Assembly (NCBI GenBank): GCA_020634515.1
Contig: JACKBL010000009.1
Location: forward strand, 165,269-229,268
Length of the DNA: 64,000 nucleotides
DNA from: Ardenticatenales bacterium
GTDB lineage: Bacteria > Chloroflexota > Anaerolineae > Promineifilales > Promineifilaceae
Direction of reading: 5' to 3'
The translations under genes were made by a program, and so were the position numbers. Positions 35,379 to 44,645 of this stretch are shown here, in pieces; the first letter of the stretch is position 1, and every line of letters starts with the position of its first letter. The notes under the pieces were generated by a model. That model did not search any database, had not been told where the DNA came from, and saw only the letters and a list, made by a program, of their open reading frames with translations.

Positions 35379-36386
35379 GTGAAACTAATCATCCAGATTC
35401 CCTGCCATAATGAAGCGGAGACTTTGCCCCAGGTTTTGAGGGAACTGCCGCGGGAGATTGCCGGCATTTCCCACATCGAAACCCTGGTCATTGACGACGG
35501 TAGCAGCGACGACACCGCCGCCATCGCCGCCGCCCACGGCGTCACGCACATCGTGCGCCATCCGCGTAACCTGGGGCTGGCCCGCGCCTTCCAGACCGGC
35601 CTGGAAACGTGCCTGCGTCTGGGCGCGGACATCATCGTCAACAGCGACGGCGATAACCAGTATCCAGGCCGCTTCATCCCCGACCTCATTGGCCCCATCC
35701 GCGACCGCGAGGCGGACATCGTCATCGGTGATCGCCAGGTTGTCGCCAATCCGTACTTCTCCCCCTTGAAAAAACGGCTGCAGAAATTTGGCAGCGCCGT
35801 CGTGCGCAGCGTCAGCGGCACGGACGTGCCGGACACCGTCAGCGGTTTCCGCGCCTACTCGCGGGAGGCGGCACTGCGGCTGAACGTCCTCAGCAAGTTT
35901 AGTTACACGTTGGAGACGATTATCCAGGCGGGGAAGATGGGGCTGACGATCCTCAGCGTGCCCGTGGTCACGAATCCGCCCACGCGCCCTTCCCGTTTGC
36001 AGCGGAATACGTGGCACTTCGTCAAGGCGCAGGCGAGTACGATCTTGCGTGTGTATGCGTTTTATGAACCACTGCGCACCTTTGCGTACCTGGCGGCTCC
36101 GTTTGTGAGTGCCGGCATTTTCCTCATCCTCCGCTTCCTTTACTACTACCTCTTCACCGCTGAACGCGGCGTAGGCCGCTTCAGTCAGTCCGTCACCCTG
36201 GGCACAGGCTTCTTTCTCGTGGGCATCATCGTGCTACTGTTCGGCATTCAGGCGGATATTGCCGGCAAACACCGCCAACTCACCCAGGAAACCCTTTACC
36301 GCCTGCGCAAAATGGAAATAGCCGTCGGCGCTCCGTTGCCAGTGGACAACCCATCACCAGAAGCAGAAAACAACAACAAGGTATGA
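35379..36386 (+). CDS. DPM1/GtrB-like family-2 glycosyltransferase
   Basis: 335 residues. GT-A domain with IPCHNEAETLP, VIDDGSSDDT and NSDGDNQYPG, then two C-terminal membrane spans (about 245-265 and 278-300). This is the plan of polyprenyl-phosphate sugar transferases (dolichol-phosphate mannose synthase/GtrB/ArnC type), which load a lipid carrier for glycosylation. Starts at GTG 35379, 17 bp after the ATL stop. Confidence 0.88.
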   Translation: MKLIIQIPCHNEAETLPQVLRELPREIAGISHIETLVIDDGSSDDTAAIAAAHGVTHIVRHPRNLGLARAFQTGLETCLRLGADIIVNSDGDNQYPGRFIPDLIGPIRDREADIVIGDRQVVANPYFSPLKKRLQKFGSAVVRSVSGTDVPDTVSGFRAYSREAALRLNVLSKFSYTLETIIQAGKMGLTILSVPVVTNPPTRPSRLQRNTWHFVKAQASTILRVYAFYEPLRTFAYLAAPFVSAGIFLILRFLYYYLFTAERGVGRFSQSVTLGTGFFLVGIIVLLFGIQADIAGKHRQLTQETLYRLRKMEIAVGAPLPVDNPSPEAENNNKV

Positions 36387-36450
36387 GGTATGAGGTATGA
36401 AGTATGGCCTCATACCTCATCCCTCATCCCTCATCCTTCATCCCTCACCA
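36386..36450. repeat. Heptanucleotide repeat tract with inverse halves
   Basis: Three GGTATGA heptamers are followed by about seven CCTCATN heptamers in the opposite sense, so the tract could fold back on itself in the leader of the aldehyde dehydrogenase gene. Confidence 0.75.
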
Positions 36451-36459
36451 GGAGTTCCC

Positions 36460-37965
36460 ATGACCACCATCACCCTTCCCGCCGTTTCCCTGCAACCGGG
36501 CACCGTTGCCTTCCTCCAACGCAGCCCGCATAAACTGTTCATCAACAACGAATGGACCGCCCCCAGCAGCGGCGAGACCTTCCTCACCATCAATCCGGCC
36601 ACCGGCCAGCCGTTGGGCGAAGTCGCCCTGGCGCACGCCGCCGACGTAGACGCCGCCGTCGCCGCCGCCCGCACCGCCTTCAACGACGGCCCCTGGCGCA
36701 CCATGAGCGGCGCGGAGCGGGGCAACCTGTTGTGGAAAGTGGCCGACCTCATTGAGCAGCACGCCGACGAACTGGCGGAACTGGAGACACTGGACAACGG
36801 CAAACCCTTGCGCGTCTCCCGAAACGGGGACATTCCCTTCGCCGCGCGTCACTTCCGCTACTACGCGGGCTGGGCCAGCAAACTGGAAGGCAGCACCATT
36901 CCCGTCTCCATTCCCAACCAGTTTGTGTACACGTTGCGCGAGCCAATGGGCGTCGTTGGCCTGATTATCCCCTGGAATTTCCCGCTGCTGATGGCCGCCT
37001 GGAAGTTGGCTCCCGCGCTGGCTGCCGGCAATACCGTCATCCTGAAGCCCGCCGAACAAACCCCGCTCACCGCCCTGCGCCTGGCGGACATCTTCGTGGA
37101 AGCCGGATTCCCCCCCGGCGTCGTCAATGTCCTCACCGGACCGGGCTTGCCCACGGGCGCGGCCCTCACCGCGCACATGGGCGTGAACAAGGTAGCCTTC
37201 ACGGGTTCGACGGAGGTGGGGCGAAAGATTATGGCGGCGGCTGCCGGCAGCAACCTGAAGCGCGTCAGCCTGGAATTGGGCGGCAAATCCCCCAACGTCA
37301 TCTTCGCCGACGCCGACCTGAGCAAAGCGGTGCGCGGGGCTACCTGGGCCGTCTTCAGCACTGCCGGGCAAGAGTGCGTGGCCGGGTCGCGCCTGTTCGT
37401 GGAAGCACCCGTTTACGAGCAGGTGGTGGAAGGGCTGGCGGCGCAGGCCGCGCGCGTGCGCGTGGGCGACGGCTTCTCCAAAGCGCACATTGGCCCCATC
37501 ATCTCCGCCGGGCAGCTAGAGCGCATCATGGGCTACATCAGCAGCGGACGCGAGCAGGGCGCGCAGATTGTCACGGGCGGCGAGCGGCTGGGTGGCGACC
37601 TGGCAAATGGTTACTTCCTGCCCCCCACTATTTTCACACACCAGGACGATTCCCTGGCGCTGGTGCAGGAAGAAATCTTCGGCCCCGTCGTGGCCGTCAC
37701 CCCATTTGCGTCCTGGGAGGAGCTGGTGAGCCGCGCCAATCAGACCCGCTATGGTCTGGCGGCGGGTGTGTGGACGCAGGACGTGAGCAAAGCGCACCGG
37801 TACGCGCAGGCGGTCCAGGCAGGCACGGTGTGGGTGAACAACTACGGCCTCTTCGACGCCGCCGCCCCCTTTGGCGGCTACAAGGAAAGTGGCTTTGGCC
37901 GCGAAATGGGCAAGGACGCGCTGGAACTGTACACGCAGACCAAAACCGTCTGGGTTAACTTATAA
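36460..37965 (+). CDS. NAD(P)-dependent aldehyde dehydrogenase
   Basis: 501 residues, classical ALDH superfamily: N-terminal NEWTAPSSGETF, PWNFPLLMAAWKLAPALAAG, the general base Glu in LELGGKSPNV and the nucleophile Cys 306 in GQECVAGSR, ending with GGYKESGFGREMGKDALELY. Oxidises aldehydes to acids; closest in feel to betaine/aldehyde or phenylacetaldehyde types, substrate uncertain. GGAG before ATG 36460. The last 198 bp recur at 38905-39102. Confidence 0.95.
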   Translation: MTTITLPAVSLQPGTVAFLQRSPHKLFINNEWTAPSSGETFLTINPATGQPLGEVALAHAADVDAAVAAARTAFNDGPWRTMSGAERGNLLWKVADLIEQHADELAELETLDNGKPLRVSRNGDIPFAARHFRYYAGWASKLEGSTIPVSIPNQFVYTLREPMGVVGLIIPWNFPLLMAAWKLAPALAAGNTVILKPAEQTPLTALRLADIFVEAGFPPGVVNVLTGPGLPTGAALTAHMGVNKVAFTGSTEVGRKIMAAAAGSNLKRVSLELGGKSPNVIFADADLSKAVRGATWAVFSTAGQECVAGSRLFVEAPVYEQVVEGLAAQAARVRVGDGFSKAHIGPIISAGQLERIMGYISSGREQGAQIVTGGERLGGDLANGYFLPPTIFTHQDDSLALVQEEIFGPVVAVTPFASWEELVSRANQTRYGLAAGVWTQDVSKAHRYAQAVQAGTVWVNNYGLFDAAAPFGGYKESGFGREMGKDALELYTQTKTVWVNL

Positions 37966-37974
37966 TGTCTGAGT

Positions 37975-38055
37975 TCACTGAAAAAACCGGGTTTTTCGAG
38001 TGTCCGGCCGGTTCATGTGTAAAAACCCGGTTTTTGGCCTTTTTTCAGTAGAGTC
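37975..38055. repeat. CCGGGTTTTT dyad element, copy 1
   Basis: TCACTGAAAAAACCGGGTTT is opposed by AAACCCGGTTTTTGGCC...TTTTTTCAG about 35 nt on. A near-identical copy lies at 56481-56577, with TCACTGAAAAAACCGGG and GGCCTTTTTTCAG ends. Both follow stop codons and could terminate transcription. Confidence 0.75.
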
Positions 38056-38196
38056 AATGTCTGTGATTCTACATTCTGTCCTGTTTTTATGGGACAAATG
38101 CGCGTGATAAAATGGATAGAGATGAACGGATGCGCATGTATACGAGTCATCAATGAAGGGGAGTTGATAAGAGGCATGAATCTGAGGAGGTAGATA

Positions 38197-38460
38197 ATGG
38201 GACAACCATTGACAATCACCCAACTCGACAGGATGGCCACTGAGTGGATTGAGCGTGAAGCCCAACGCACGGGTATGCCTGTGGAGTTTGTTGTCCGTCA
38301 GCTTATCTATCGCGGTCTTGAGGTAGAGCGCCAACGAGCGGGGCAACAACGCTATCATGATCTGGACGCACTTGCCGGCACGTGGGGTGCGGAAGAAGCT
38401 GACGAATTCCGTCGCGCCATCGCCTACTTTGACCAGATTGACGAGGTCCTATGGCCGTAA
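38197..38460 (+). CDS. VapB-like antitoxin
   Basis: 87 residues upstream of and overlapping a PIN toxin by 10 bp. The N-terminus could form a short DNA-binding motif (TITQLDRMATEWIEREAQRTG) and the C-terminus (AEEADEFRRAIAYFDQIDEVLWP) is the acidic helix expected to wrap the toxin. GAGGAGGT precedes the ATG. It would neutralise the toxin and repress the operon. Confidence 0.82.
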   Translation: MGQPLTITQLDRMATEWIEREAQRTGMPVEFVVRQLIYRGLEVERQRAGQQRYHDLDALAGTWGAEEADEFRRAIAYFDQIDEVLWP

Positions 38461-38870
38461 ACGACATCTTGCTTGATACGAATGCTTATACGGCTTTCAA
38501 GCAAGGACATCCCGATGCTGTAGAGATTGTGCAGAGGGCAACCCGCCTTGCCCTTTGCAGCATTGTTCTGGGCGAACTGCTCGCTGGTTTTGCCATCGGC
38601 TCACGCGAAGCGAAAAACCAGGCAGAACTGCGGCAATTTCTGCGGTCAGAGCGCGTTCATATCCTGACAGTGGATGAAGGAACTGCAGCTTTTTATGCGG
38701 CTGTGTATCGTGGCTTACGCGTCAAAGGTCACCCTATTCCCACAAATGACATGTGGATCGCTGCCGCCGCACTCCAGCACGGCTGGCCTCTCTATAGTTA
38801 CGATGGGCACTTTCAGTACGTTGATGGCTTGACGGTTGGGGCAAAGCCGTCAGAACTTTTGCTATCGTAG
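38451..38870 (+). CDS. VapC-like PIN-domain ribonuclease toxin
   Basis: 139 residues. PIN active-site acids: D9 in LLDTNAY, E in VLGELLAGF (about 42), D in IPTNDMWIAA (about 100) and D in SYDGHF (about 118). Such toxins cleave tRNA or other RNA. The overlap with the antitoxin frame is typical of TA operons. The module lies between an aldehyde dehydrogenase gene and a duplicate of that gene's 3' end. Confidence 0.9.
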   Translation: MAVNDILLDTNAYTAFKQGHPDAVEIVQRATRLALCSIVLGELLAGFAIGSREAKNQAELRQFLRSERVHILTVDEGTAAFYAAVYRGLRVKGHPIPTNDMWIAAAALQHGWPLYSYDGHFQYVDGLTVGAKPSELLLS

Positions 38871-38904
38871 TACACTCAAAATGCGTTCGGAGCCGTCGGG
38901 TAGC

Positions 38905-39102
38905 GTGTGGATGCAGGACGTGAGCAAAGCGCACCGTTATGCGCAGGCGGTCCAGGCGGGCACGGTGTGGGTCAACAACTACGGCCTCTTCGACGCCGCC
39001 GCCCCCTTCGGCGGCTACAAGGAAAGTGGCTTTGGCCGCGAAATGGGCAAGGATGCCCTGGAACTGTACGCGCAGGTGAAAACCGTCTGGGTTAACTTAT
39101 AA
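38905..39102 (+). pseudogene. Duplicated 3' end of the aldehyde dehydrogenase gene
   Basis: 198 bp match 37768-37965 with only a few substitutions and keep frame and stop codon, at a constant offset of 1,137 bp. There is no catalytic domain, so the fragment cannot be an enzyme. With the antitoxin remnant downstream it marks a tandem duplication. Confidence 0.92.
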
Positions 39103-39190
39103 ATAGCCAACTACTTTTAGTTTCCGGCCAGGGACGCCGCTCCTCCGAGGAACGGCGTTCCTCAACCGCTGACAAATAACATTTCGCCTG

Positions 39191-39271
39191 GTTTTGTGGG
39201 GCCGCTGCGCATGATAAAGCTGACGAATTCCGTCGCGGCGTCGCCGACCTCGACTAGATTGACGAGGTTCT
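39191..39271 (+). pseudogene. Remnant of a second antitoxin copy
   Basis: GCGCATGATAAA (39208) matches the leader of the TA operon at about 38100, and GCTGACGAATTCCGTCGCG plus GATTGACGAGGTTCTG (39219-39271) match the antitoxin 3' end at 38398-38453. The roughly 290 bp between are deleted and an in-frame stop has appeared. The remainder of 39272-39531 holds no gene. Confidence 0.8.
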
Positions 39272-39531
39272 GTTGAAAAACCCAACGAGGTGAGCCAGAG
39301 CATAATTGCTGCTTGTTGGGTGCAAACATGGAAGGCAAAGTGATGCTATTGCATCGCTGACAGATGGCGGGGGGACGCCATGAGGTGGCGTTCGATGTGG
39401 GGGTGGGGGGATTTGTTCCATATCCTGATGGGGCGGGATAGGTCAAGCAATGGCGACTGTGATCATCGTGCTATCAGTTCCCGGAAAGATTGCCCGATGT
39501 ATATCTTTTCTCGTTGTGTTCCTGGAGGATT

Positions 39532-40317
39532 ATGTCGAATCTTCACGCGGACCTGACGCCATATTTGGAGATAAATGCGCTGCTGCAAATGCTGCTGGAT
39601 GAGGTCCGGGCCGTGTTGGCGGCGGAGTTTGTGGGGTTGTATGTGCATGGGTCGCTGGCGAGTGGCGATTTCGCGCCGGGGCGCAGCGACGTGGATTTCG
39701 TGGTGGTGACAAAAGGGGCGTTGCCGGAGGAGGTGCTGCCGGCATTGGCGGCCATGCACCAACGTCTGCGCGTCAATGGCGGAAAGTGGGCGGCAAAAAT
39801 GGAAGGCTCTTACATCCCCCGCGCGGCGCTGCGCCGCCACGATCCCGCCCACAGCCACTTCCCCGCGCTGCGCATGGATGGCAGTTTCGATGTAGACGAA
39901 CATGGCAGCGACTGGATCATCCAGCGCCACATTCTGCGCCAGCATGGCCTTGCCCTGGCGGGGCCGTCGCCACGAACGTTGATTGATCCCGTGCCGGCAG
40001 AATCGCTGCGCCAGGCTGCCTGGGGAATTCTGGATACCTGGTGGCGGGCCAAACTGGACGACCCCGCCTTGCTGCGCACCACCGAATACCAATCCTACGC
40101 TGTGCTGACCATGTGCCGCGCCTTGTACACCATGCGGCACGGGCAGGTTGTCTCCAAAACGGCCGCCGCGGATTGGGCGCGGGCGCACCTGGAAACCCGC
40201 TGGCACGCGCTCATTGCCTGGGCCTTGGCCTGGCCAGACGACGACTCGGTGGACCATTTTGCGGACACGCTGGCCTTCGTCGCCGCGACGCTCCAGGCGG
40301 GCGACCAAGTGCGCTAG
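39532..40317 (+). CDS. AadA-like nucleotidyltransferase
   Basis: 261 residues. The nucleotidyltransferase motif HGSLASGDFAPGRSDVDF gives the G-S and D53-x-D55 catalytic acids; the C-terminal half is the all-helical domain (DUF4111) found in aminoglycoside 3''-adenylyltransferases. It may adenylylate an aminoglycoside or another small molecule; the resistance phenotype is not proven. GGAGG before ATG 39532. A palindrome (40322-40356) follows the stop directly. Confidence 0.87.
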   Translation: MSNLHADLTPYLEINALLQMLLDEVRAVLAAEFVGLYVHGSLASGDFAPGRSDVDFVVVTKGALPEEVLPALAAMHQRLRVNGGKWAAKMEGSYIPRAALRRHDPAHSHFPALRMDGSFDVDEHGSDWIIQRHILRQHGLALAGPSPRTLIDPVPAESLRQAAWGILDTWWRAKLDDPALLRTTEYQSYAVLTMCRALYTMRHGQVVSKTAAADWARAHLETRWHALIAWALAWPDDDSVDHFADTLAFVAATLQAGDQVR

Positions 40318-40321
40318 TTTT

Positions 40322-40356
40322 TAGATTGGTTCATTCTCCAAGAATGAACCAATCTA
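40322..40356. repeat. Perfect 16-bp-arm palindrome, copy 2
   Basis: TAGATTGGTTCATTCT and AGAATGAACCAATCTA around a 3-nt spacer; the inner 15 bp of each arm equal the copy at 34023-34057. It lies between convergent genes. Confidence 0.8.
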
Positions 40357-40363
40357 GTCAGGC

Positions 40364-40873
40364 TCAGGGTGAGGGGGATGCCGGCATTCCTGCAAAGTAG
40401 GCGCGCATGACCTGTGTGTGCAAGGGGAACGCCAGCTCCGTGGGCGCCATCATGATCAGGCGTTCCGGGGATTCGGGCGTGGGCGTGAAGGGGGGCAGGG
40501 GACCGCGCCAGGGAGCGGCCAGGCCAAAGATCAGGAGCGTGCCGTCGGGGGCGCTGTGGACCTGGAAGGGTTGGATCGCGTCCGGATCAAGCGTGATGCG
40601 CGTCTCTTCGGCCAGTTCGCGCGCGGCGGCTTGTTGCCAGGTTTCACCCCATTCTATGTAGCCGCCGGGGAGGGCGAGTTTGCCGGCATGGGGCATCACC
40701 CCCCGCCGCACCACCACCAGTCCGGAAAATGCCGGCAGCAGCACCACCACCACCGGAATCGGATTGCGGAAAGTCAGATTGTCGCAATTCCCACACCGTC
40801 GCGGCCATTGCTGGTCCACAAAACGCTCCCCGCAGTACGAGCAGAACCCATCCTTCATCCATAAAATACGCAT
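40364..40873 (-). CDS. Nudix hydrolase with N-terminal zinc ribbon
   Basis: 169 residues. Zinc ribbon C11-x2-C14 ... C27-x2-C30 as in NADH pyrophosphatases (NudC), then a complete Nudix box from G71 to I93 (GYIEWGE...RELAEET). It should hydrolyse a nucleoside diphosphate-X, perhaps NADH or ADP-ribose. GAGGAG precedes the ATG at 40873. The 3' end faces the AadA-like gene. Confidence 0.92.
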   Translation of the reverse strand: MRILWMKDGFCSYCGERFVDQQWPRRCGNCDNLTFRNPIPVVVVLLPAFSGLVVVRRGVMPHAGKLALPGGYIEWGETWQQAAARELAEETRITLDPDAIQPFQVHSAPDGTLLIFGLAAPWRGPLPPFTPTPESPERLIMMAPTELAFPLHTQVMRAYFAGMPASPSP

Positions 40874-40939
40874 TTACTCCTCGCTTGCCGCCATTTATTA
40901 CGGGTGATGCGCGACATGACGCAGTTTGTCATAAGATCG

Positions 40940-40968
40940 TTGCATAAATAGTTGCGCAAGGTTATACT
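40940..40968 (+). promoter_or_regulatory. Sigma-70-type promoter for the acyl-CoA ligase
   Basis: TTGCAT (40940-40945), a 17-bp spacer and TATACT (40963-40968), in the 325-bp gap between divergent genes. It gives a leader of about 220 nt before ATG 41199. Confidence 0.6.
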
Positions 40969-41198
40969 GTTGTTAGCAGGTTTTCAGGCCGGCGTAACTT
41001 CCATATACTTTTGGTGTTGCGCATCTCTCTATTTGCAAGCCTGCGTACACCCTTCCGGATCAAGAGCGTTCGCGTCATGTGCGGCACGCCCATACTTTAG
41101 TCCAAGCCTAAGCCCCGAACAACATTTGTGATGTGGTTGGTACGCAGAGTCCCATCATTGTTCACCAACCACTGATCGCCCCTATCGTAGGAGGACAC

Positions 41199-42905
41199 AT
41201 GATCCCACCGAGTACTGAAAAACCCTGGTTGAAGCAGTACGATCCGGGTGTTCCACAGCACCTGGACATCCCCGACCACACCATCCAGGATTTTTTGACC
41301 CAGGCCGCGCAAAACCACCCCGACAAACCGGCTATGATCTTCAAGGGGACCCGGATCAACTATCGTCAGTTTGACCAGTTGACGGACGCCGCCGCCGCCG
41401 CGCTGGTCGCCAACGGGTTCAAAAAGGGAGACCGCGCCGTCGTTTACATGCCCAACAGCCCGCAATTCCTCATCGCCTATTTTGGCACGTTGAAGGCGGG
41501 GGGCATCGTCATTGCCACCAATCCGTTGTACACGGAGCGGGAACTGACGCATCAACTGGCGGACTGCGGTGCGGAGACGGTATTCGTCCTCAGCCGTTTC
41601 TATCCGCTGCTGAAACAGGTGCAGAAGGCGGGGCACACCCAGGTGAAGCGGATTATTGTCAGCAACATCAAGGAGTATTTGCCGGTCCATCTCAGACTCC
41701 TCTACACCCTGGCCAAAGAGAAAAAAGAAGGGGATCGCGTCGCTCTGGAACCGGGCGACATGACCCTGCCGGACTTTCTGGCCGCGGGCCGGCGCGCCCC
41801 CAAACCCACTGTCAAAGTCAACGCAAACGACATTGCCTTGCTGCAATACACCGGCGGCACAACCGGCCTTTCCAAAGGAGCCGTGGGCACGCATGGTAAC
41901 GTGGTGGCCAACGTCTACATGGCCAAAGCGTGGATCAACAACCTGGTCAAGCCTGGCCAGGAAGTGACCTTGCTGGCGCTGCCCCTGTTCCATGTCTATG
42001 GCATGATCGGCGGGATGCACCTGACCATTGCTCTGGCGGGGGCCATGGTCCTTATCCCCAACCCGCGCGAGCAGGAAGACGTTCTCGGCAGTGTCCAGAA
42101 GTATCGCGCCACGCTGTTCCCCGGCGTGCCGGCAATGTACGTGGCGATCAACAATAATCCAGACGTGGCTGCCGGCAAATACGACATCAGTTCCATTCGC
42201 GTTTGCCTTTCCGGCGCCGCCCCGCTGCTGATGGACACCAAAGAGAAGTTCGAGCAGTTGACGGGCGCGACCTTAGTGGAAGCATTTGGCCTCTCGGAGG
42301 CGCTGGTCGCCACCCACGTAAACCCGCTGCAAGGAGACGTGCGCGCCGGTTCCATCGGCGTGCCCTTGCCCAACGTGGATGCCCGCATCGTCGATCCCGA
42401 AGATGGTGAGAAGGTGTTGGGTCCCAACGAGGTGGGCGAACTGGTGATCAAAAGCCCCAGCGTGATGCAGGGGTATTGGCAGATGCCCACGGAGACGGAA
42501 AACACACTGCGAGATGGCTGGTTGTTCACGGGCGACATTGCCCGCATGGATGACGATGGCTACTTCTACATTGAAGACCGCAAGAAGGACATGATTATTG
42601 CCGGCGGCTACAACATCTATCCACGCGAGGTGGAGGAGGTGTTGATGAATCATCCCGCCGTGAAGGAAGTGGCGGTTGCCGGCATTAAAGACCCCCGACG
42701 CGGCGAAACCGTGAAAGCCTGGATTGTCAAGAACGAGGGCGACGCCACCACTGAGCAGGAAATTGTTGAGTGGAGCAAAGGCCAGCTCGCCGCTTACAAA
42801 TACCCGCGCATGGTGGAGTTCCGCGACGAACTGCCTAAGAGCGCGGCGCTCAAGGTCCTCAAGCGCGAACTCGTGCGCCAGCATCAAGAGAAAGTGACGG
42901 CGTGA
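41199..42905 (+). CDS. fadD: Long-chain fatty-acid-CoA ligase
   Basis: 568 residues, AMP-forming acyl-CoA synthetase. P-loop-like YTGGTTGLSKGA, A5-type AFGLSEALVATH, GWLFTGDIARMDDDGYFYIEDRKKDMI and the C-terminal lysine in LPKSAALKVLKREL. It activates fatty acids for beta-oxidation or lipid synthesis. GGAGG before ATG 41199. A strong bidirectional terminator follows. Confidence 0.93.
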   Translation: MIPPSTEKPWLKQYDPGVPQHLDIPDHTIQDFLTQAAQNHPDKPAMIFKGTRINYRQFDQLTDAAAAALVANGFKKGDRAVVYMPNSPQFLIAYFGTLKAGGIVIATNPLYTERELTHQLADCGAETVFVLSRFYPLLKQVQKAGHTQVKRIIVSNIKEYLPVHLRLLYTLAKEKKEGDRVALEPGDMTLPDFLAAGRRAPKPTVKVNANDIALLQYTGGTTGLSKGAVGTHGNVVANVYMAKAWINNLVKPGQEVTLLALPLFHVYGMIGGMHLTIALAGAMVLIPNPREQEDVLGSVQKYRATLFPGVPAMYVAINNNPDVAAGKYDISSIRVCLSGAAPLLMDTKEKFEQLTGATLVEAFGLSEALVATHVNPLQGDVRAGSIGVPLPNVDARIVDPEDGEKVLGPNEVGELVIKSPSVMQGYWQMPTETENTLRDGWLFTGDIARMDDDGYFYIEDRKKDMIIAGGYNIYPREVEEVLMNHPAVKEVAVAGIKDPRRGETVKAWIVKNEGDATTEQEIVEWSKGQLAAYKYPRMVEFRDELPKSAALKVLKRELVRQHQEKVTA

Positions 42906-42913
42906 AAAACAAC

Positions 42914-42946
42914 AAAAACCGGGTTTTTTCAAAAAACCCGGTTTTT
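42914..42946. terminator. Bidirectional terminator between convergent genes
   Basis: AAAAACCGGGTTTTTT and AAAAAACCCGGTTTTT form an A/T-flanked stem around a C, a textbook two-way terminator that ends both the ligase gene and the histidine kinase gene. Confidence 0.88.
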
Positions 42947-44462
42947 ACGCCGGCAGACTGAAGGCAAAGGTACTCCCTTTGCCTTCACTACTTTCCAGCC
43001 AGATGCGTCCCCGGTGCGCGTCTATGATGCTTCTGGCGATGGCTAACCCCAATCCCGTGCCGCTGATGCCGGCAGTTGCCTCACTCCGCACCCGATAAAA
43101 CTTCTCAAACACATGTGGCTGGCTCGTCGCCGGAATGCCAATCCCATTATCCCGCACCTGCGTCACCACCACCGCCCCATTCGTCTCAATCGTCACCGTC
43201 ACCGCCCCGCCCGCCGGCGTATACTTGATCGCATTCTCAATCAAGTTCATCAACACCTGCCGCAGCCGTTGGCTATCCCCTGACACGTTCACCCTGTCCG
43301 CCGCCTCCAGCGTCAACTCAATATGTTTCGCCATCGCCCGCGGATACAGATCGGCCATCACCGCCCGTGCCAACCCCGCCAGGTCCAGCGGCGCAATCTT
43401 CAACCCCAGGCGCGCCTCAATCTGCCCCAAATCCAGCAAATCGCTCACCAGTGCATCCATGAAGTAGGACGTATCCAGAATCCGCCGACTCAAATCCTGC
43501 TGCTGCGCATTCAGCTCGCCCGACTTCGTCAGCAATTCGGTCGCCAGAATGATGCTGGAAATGGGATTTTTTAGATCGTGCGACACTGCCTGCACAAACT
43601 CGCTCTTCATCCGCTCCAACTCTTTTAGCAACGTGATGTCGCGCAAAATCGCCGCCCGCCCCACCTTTTCGCCCAATGGGGTCGTTACGTCGATCAGGCT
43701 GGCCTGGGCCACGCGCCCATCTAGTAGTTCGATCTCCGCCGTTGTCTCCTCACCCGGCGCCACCAGCAGCTCGCGTAGCTGTGGCTGTGTGACCACGGTT
43801 GCGGCGGGGTGGCCTATCATCGCTTGCGTCTCCTGTCGCAGCGCCTCCCCCATCGCCGGATTCGCCAGCAAGACAATTCCCTCCGCGCCTACGACGATAA
43901 CGGCATCCTTGCTGCTCCCCAGCACGGCCGCCAACACGCTGCGTTCATCCGCCACCGATTGGTACAGATGGGCGCTTTCCAGCGCCGTGGAAAGGCCCGC
44001 CGCCAACAACGTGCCAATCTGCAAATCATCCAGATCGTACACAACCGGAGGTTGCGCCGCGAAATAGAGCGCCCCCAGCACGCGCTCCCCCTGGCGCAGG
44101 GGCACAACCAGCATGGAACGCAAATTCAGGCGCAAGGCGTTCCCTTCCAGGTCGGGGCAGTTGTGTGGATGTTGGCTGATATCGTCGCAGAGCGTGGTGC
44201 GCCCCGTGCGCATCGTCAGGCCGGCGATCCCTTCGTTCAGGGCAAACGAGCGGGGGGAAATCAAGTTCCCCAGGTCGCCTAAAAGCGTATGCACCTGGTA
44301 GCTTCTTTCGTCAGGATTGAGCAAGCAGACGGCCAGGAAGCCGCAAGGAATAACCGTGCCGGCCTGGTCGGCCAACGCCTGAAACTGATGCGAGGGAATG
44401 GGCGACGCGGCCAGGTTAATGAGTATCTCGCCCAGGTAGGCGAGTCGTTCGTTGAGTTTCAT
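42945..44462 (-). CDS. GAF-PAS sensor histidine kinase
   Basis: 505 residues, no membrane span. GAF domain (about 25-165), PAS domain (about 172-280), HisKA with the phospho-acceptor H295 in QAVSHDLKNPISS, and HATPase_c with NLIENAIKY (N box), DNGIGIP (G1) and GTGLGLAI (G2). A soluble redox- or ligand-sensing kinase. No response regulator is adjacent, so it is an orphan here. Confidence 0.92.
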   Translation of the reverse strand: MKLNERLAYLGEILINLAASPIPSHQFQALADQAGTVIPCGFLAVCLLNPDERSYQVHTLLGDLGNLISPRSFALNEGIAGLTMRTGRTTLCDDISQHPHNCPDLEGNALRLNLRSMLVVPLRQGERVLGALYFAAQPPVVYDLDDLQIGTLLAAGLSTALESAHLYQSVADERSVLAAVLGSSKDAVIVVGAEGIVLLANPAMGEALRQETQAMIGHPAATVVTQPQLRELLVAPGEETTAEIELLDGRVAQASLIDVTTPLGEKVGRAAILRDITLLKELERMKSEFVQAVSHDLKNPISSIILATELLTKSGELNAQQQDLSRRILDTSYFMDALVSDLLDLGQIEARLGLKIAPLDLAGLARAVMADLYPRAMAKHIELTLEAADRVNVSGDSQRLRQVLMNLIENAIKYTPAGGAVTVTIETNGAVVVTQVRDNGIGIPATSQPHVFEKFYRVRSEATAGISGTGLGLAIARSIIDAHRGRIWLESSEGKGSTFAFSLPA

Positions 44463-44550
44463 AATAGTTCCAATATCGTTTGTGGGGCGGGAATGGCGTC
44501 CAGCGCGCCTACGACTGTCTCGTGCCGGACGCTCCCTGCTTGTAACTGCT

Positions 44551-44645
44551 AAGGAACGGAAATTGAATAAGATAACGAAGTTGTTTCCTTACCGTTCCTC
44601 CAAACTGACGATGCAATTCCGTACTTTTTTCATCGTCAGTCCTAC
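44551..44645. repeat. Composite dyad element, copy 4
   Basis: AAGGAACGGAAATTGA ... TTTCCTTACCGTTCC hairpin around AACGAAGTT, then CTGACGATGCAATTCCGTAC and ATCGTCAG. It matches 50338-50440 almost base for base and supplies the last 24 codons and stop of the truncated peroxiredoxin gene. Confidence 0.8.

Noticed and set aside
36445..37488. A 347-codon minus-strand frame inside the aldehyde dehydrogenase gene
   Set aside because: Gly/His-rich antisense translation; the plus strand encodes an intact ALDH.
38871..39102. A separate small dehydrogenase-like gene
   Set aside because: It is an exact-frame copy of the neighbouring ALDH 3' end without a catalytic domain.
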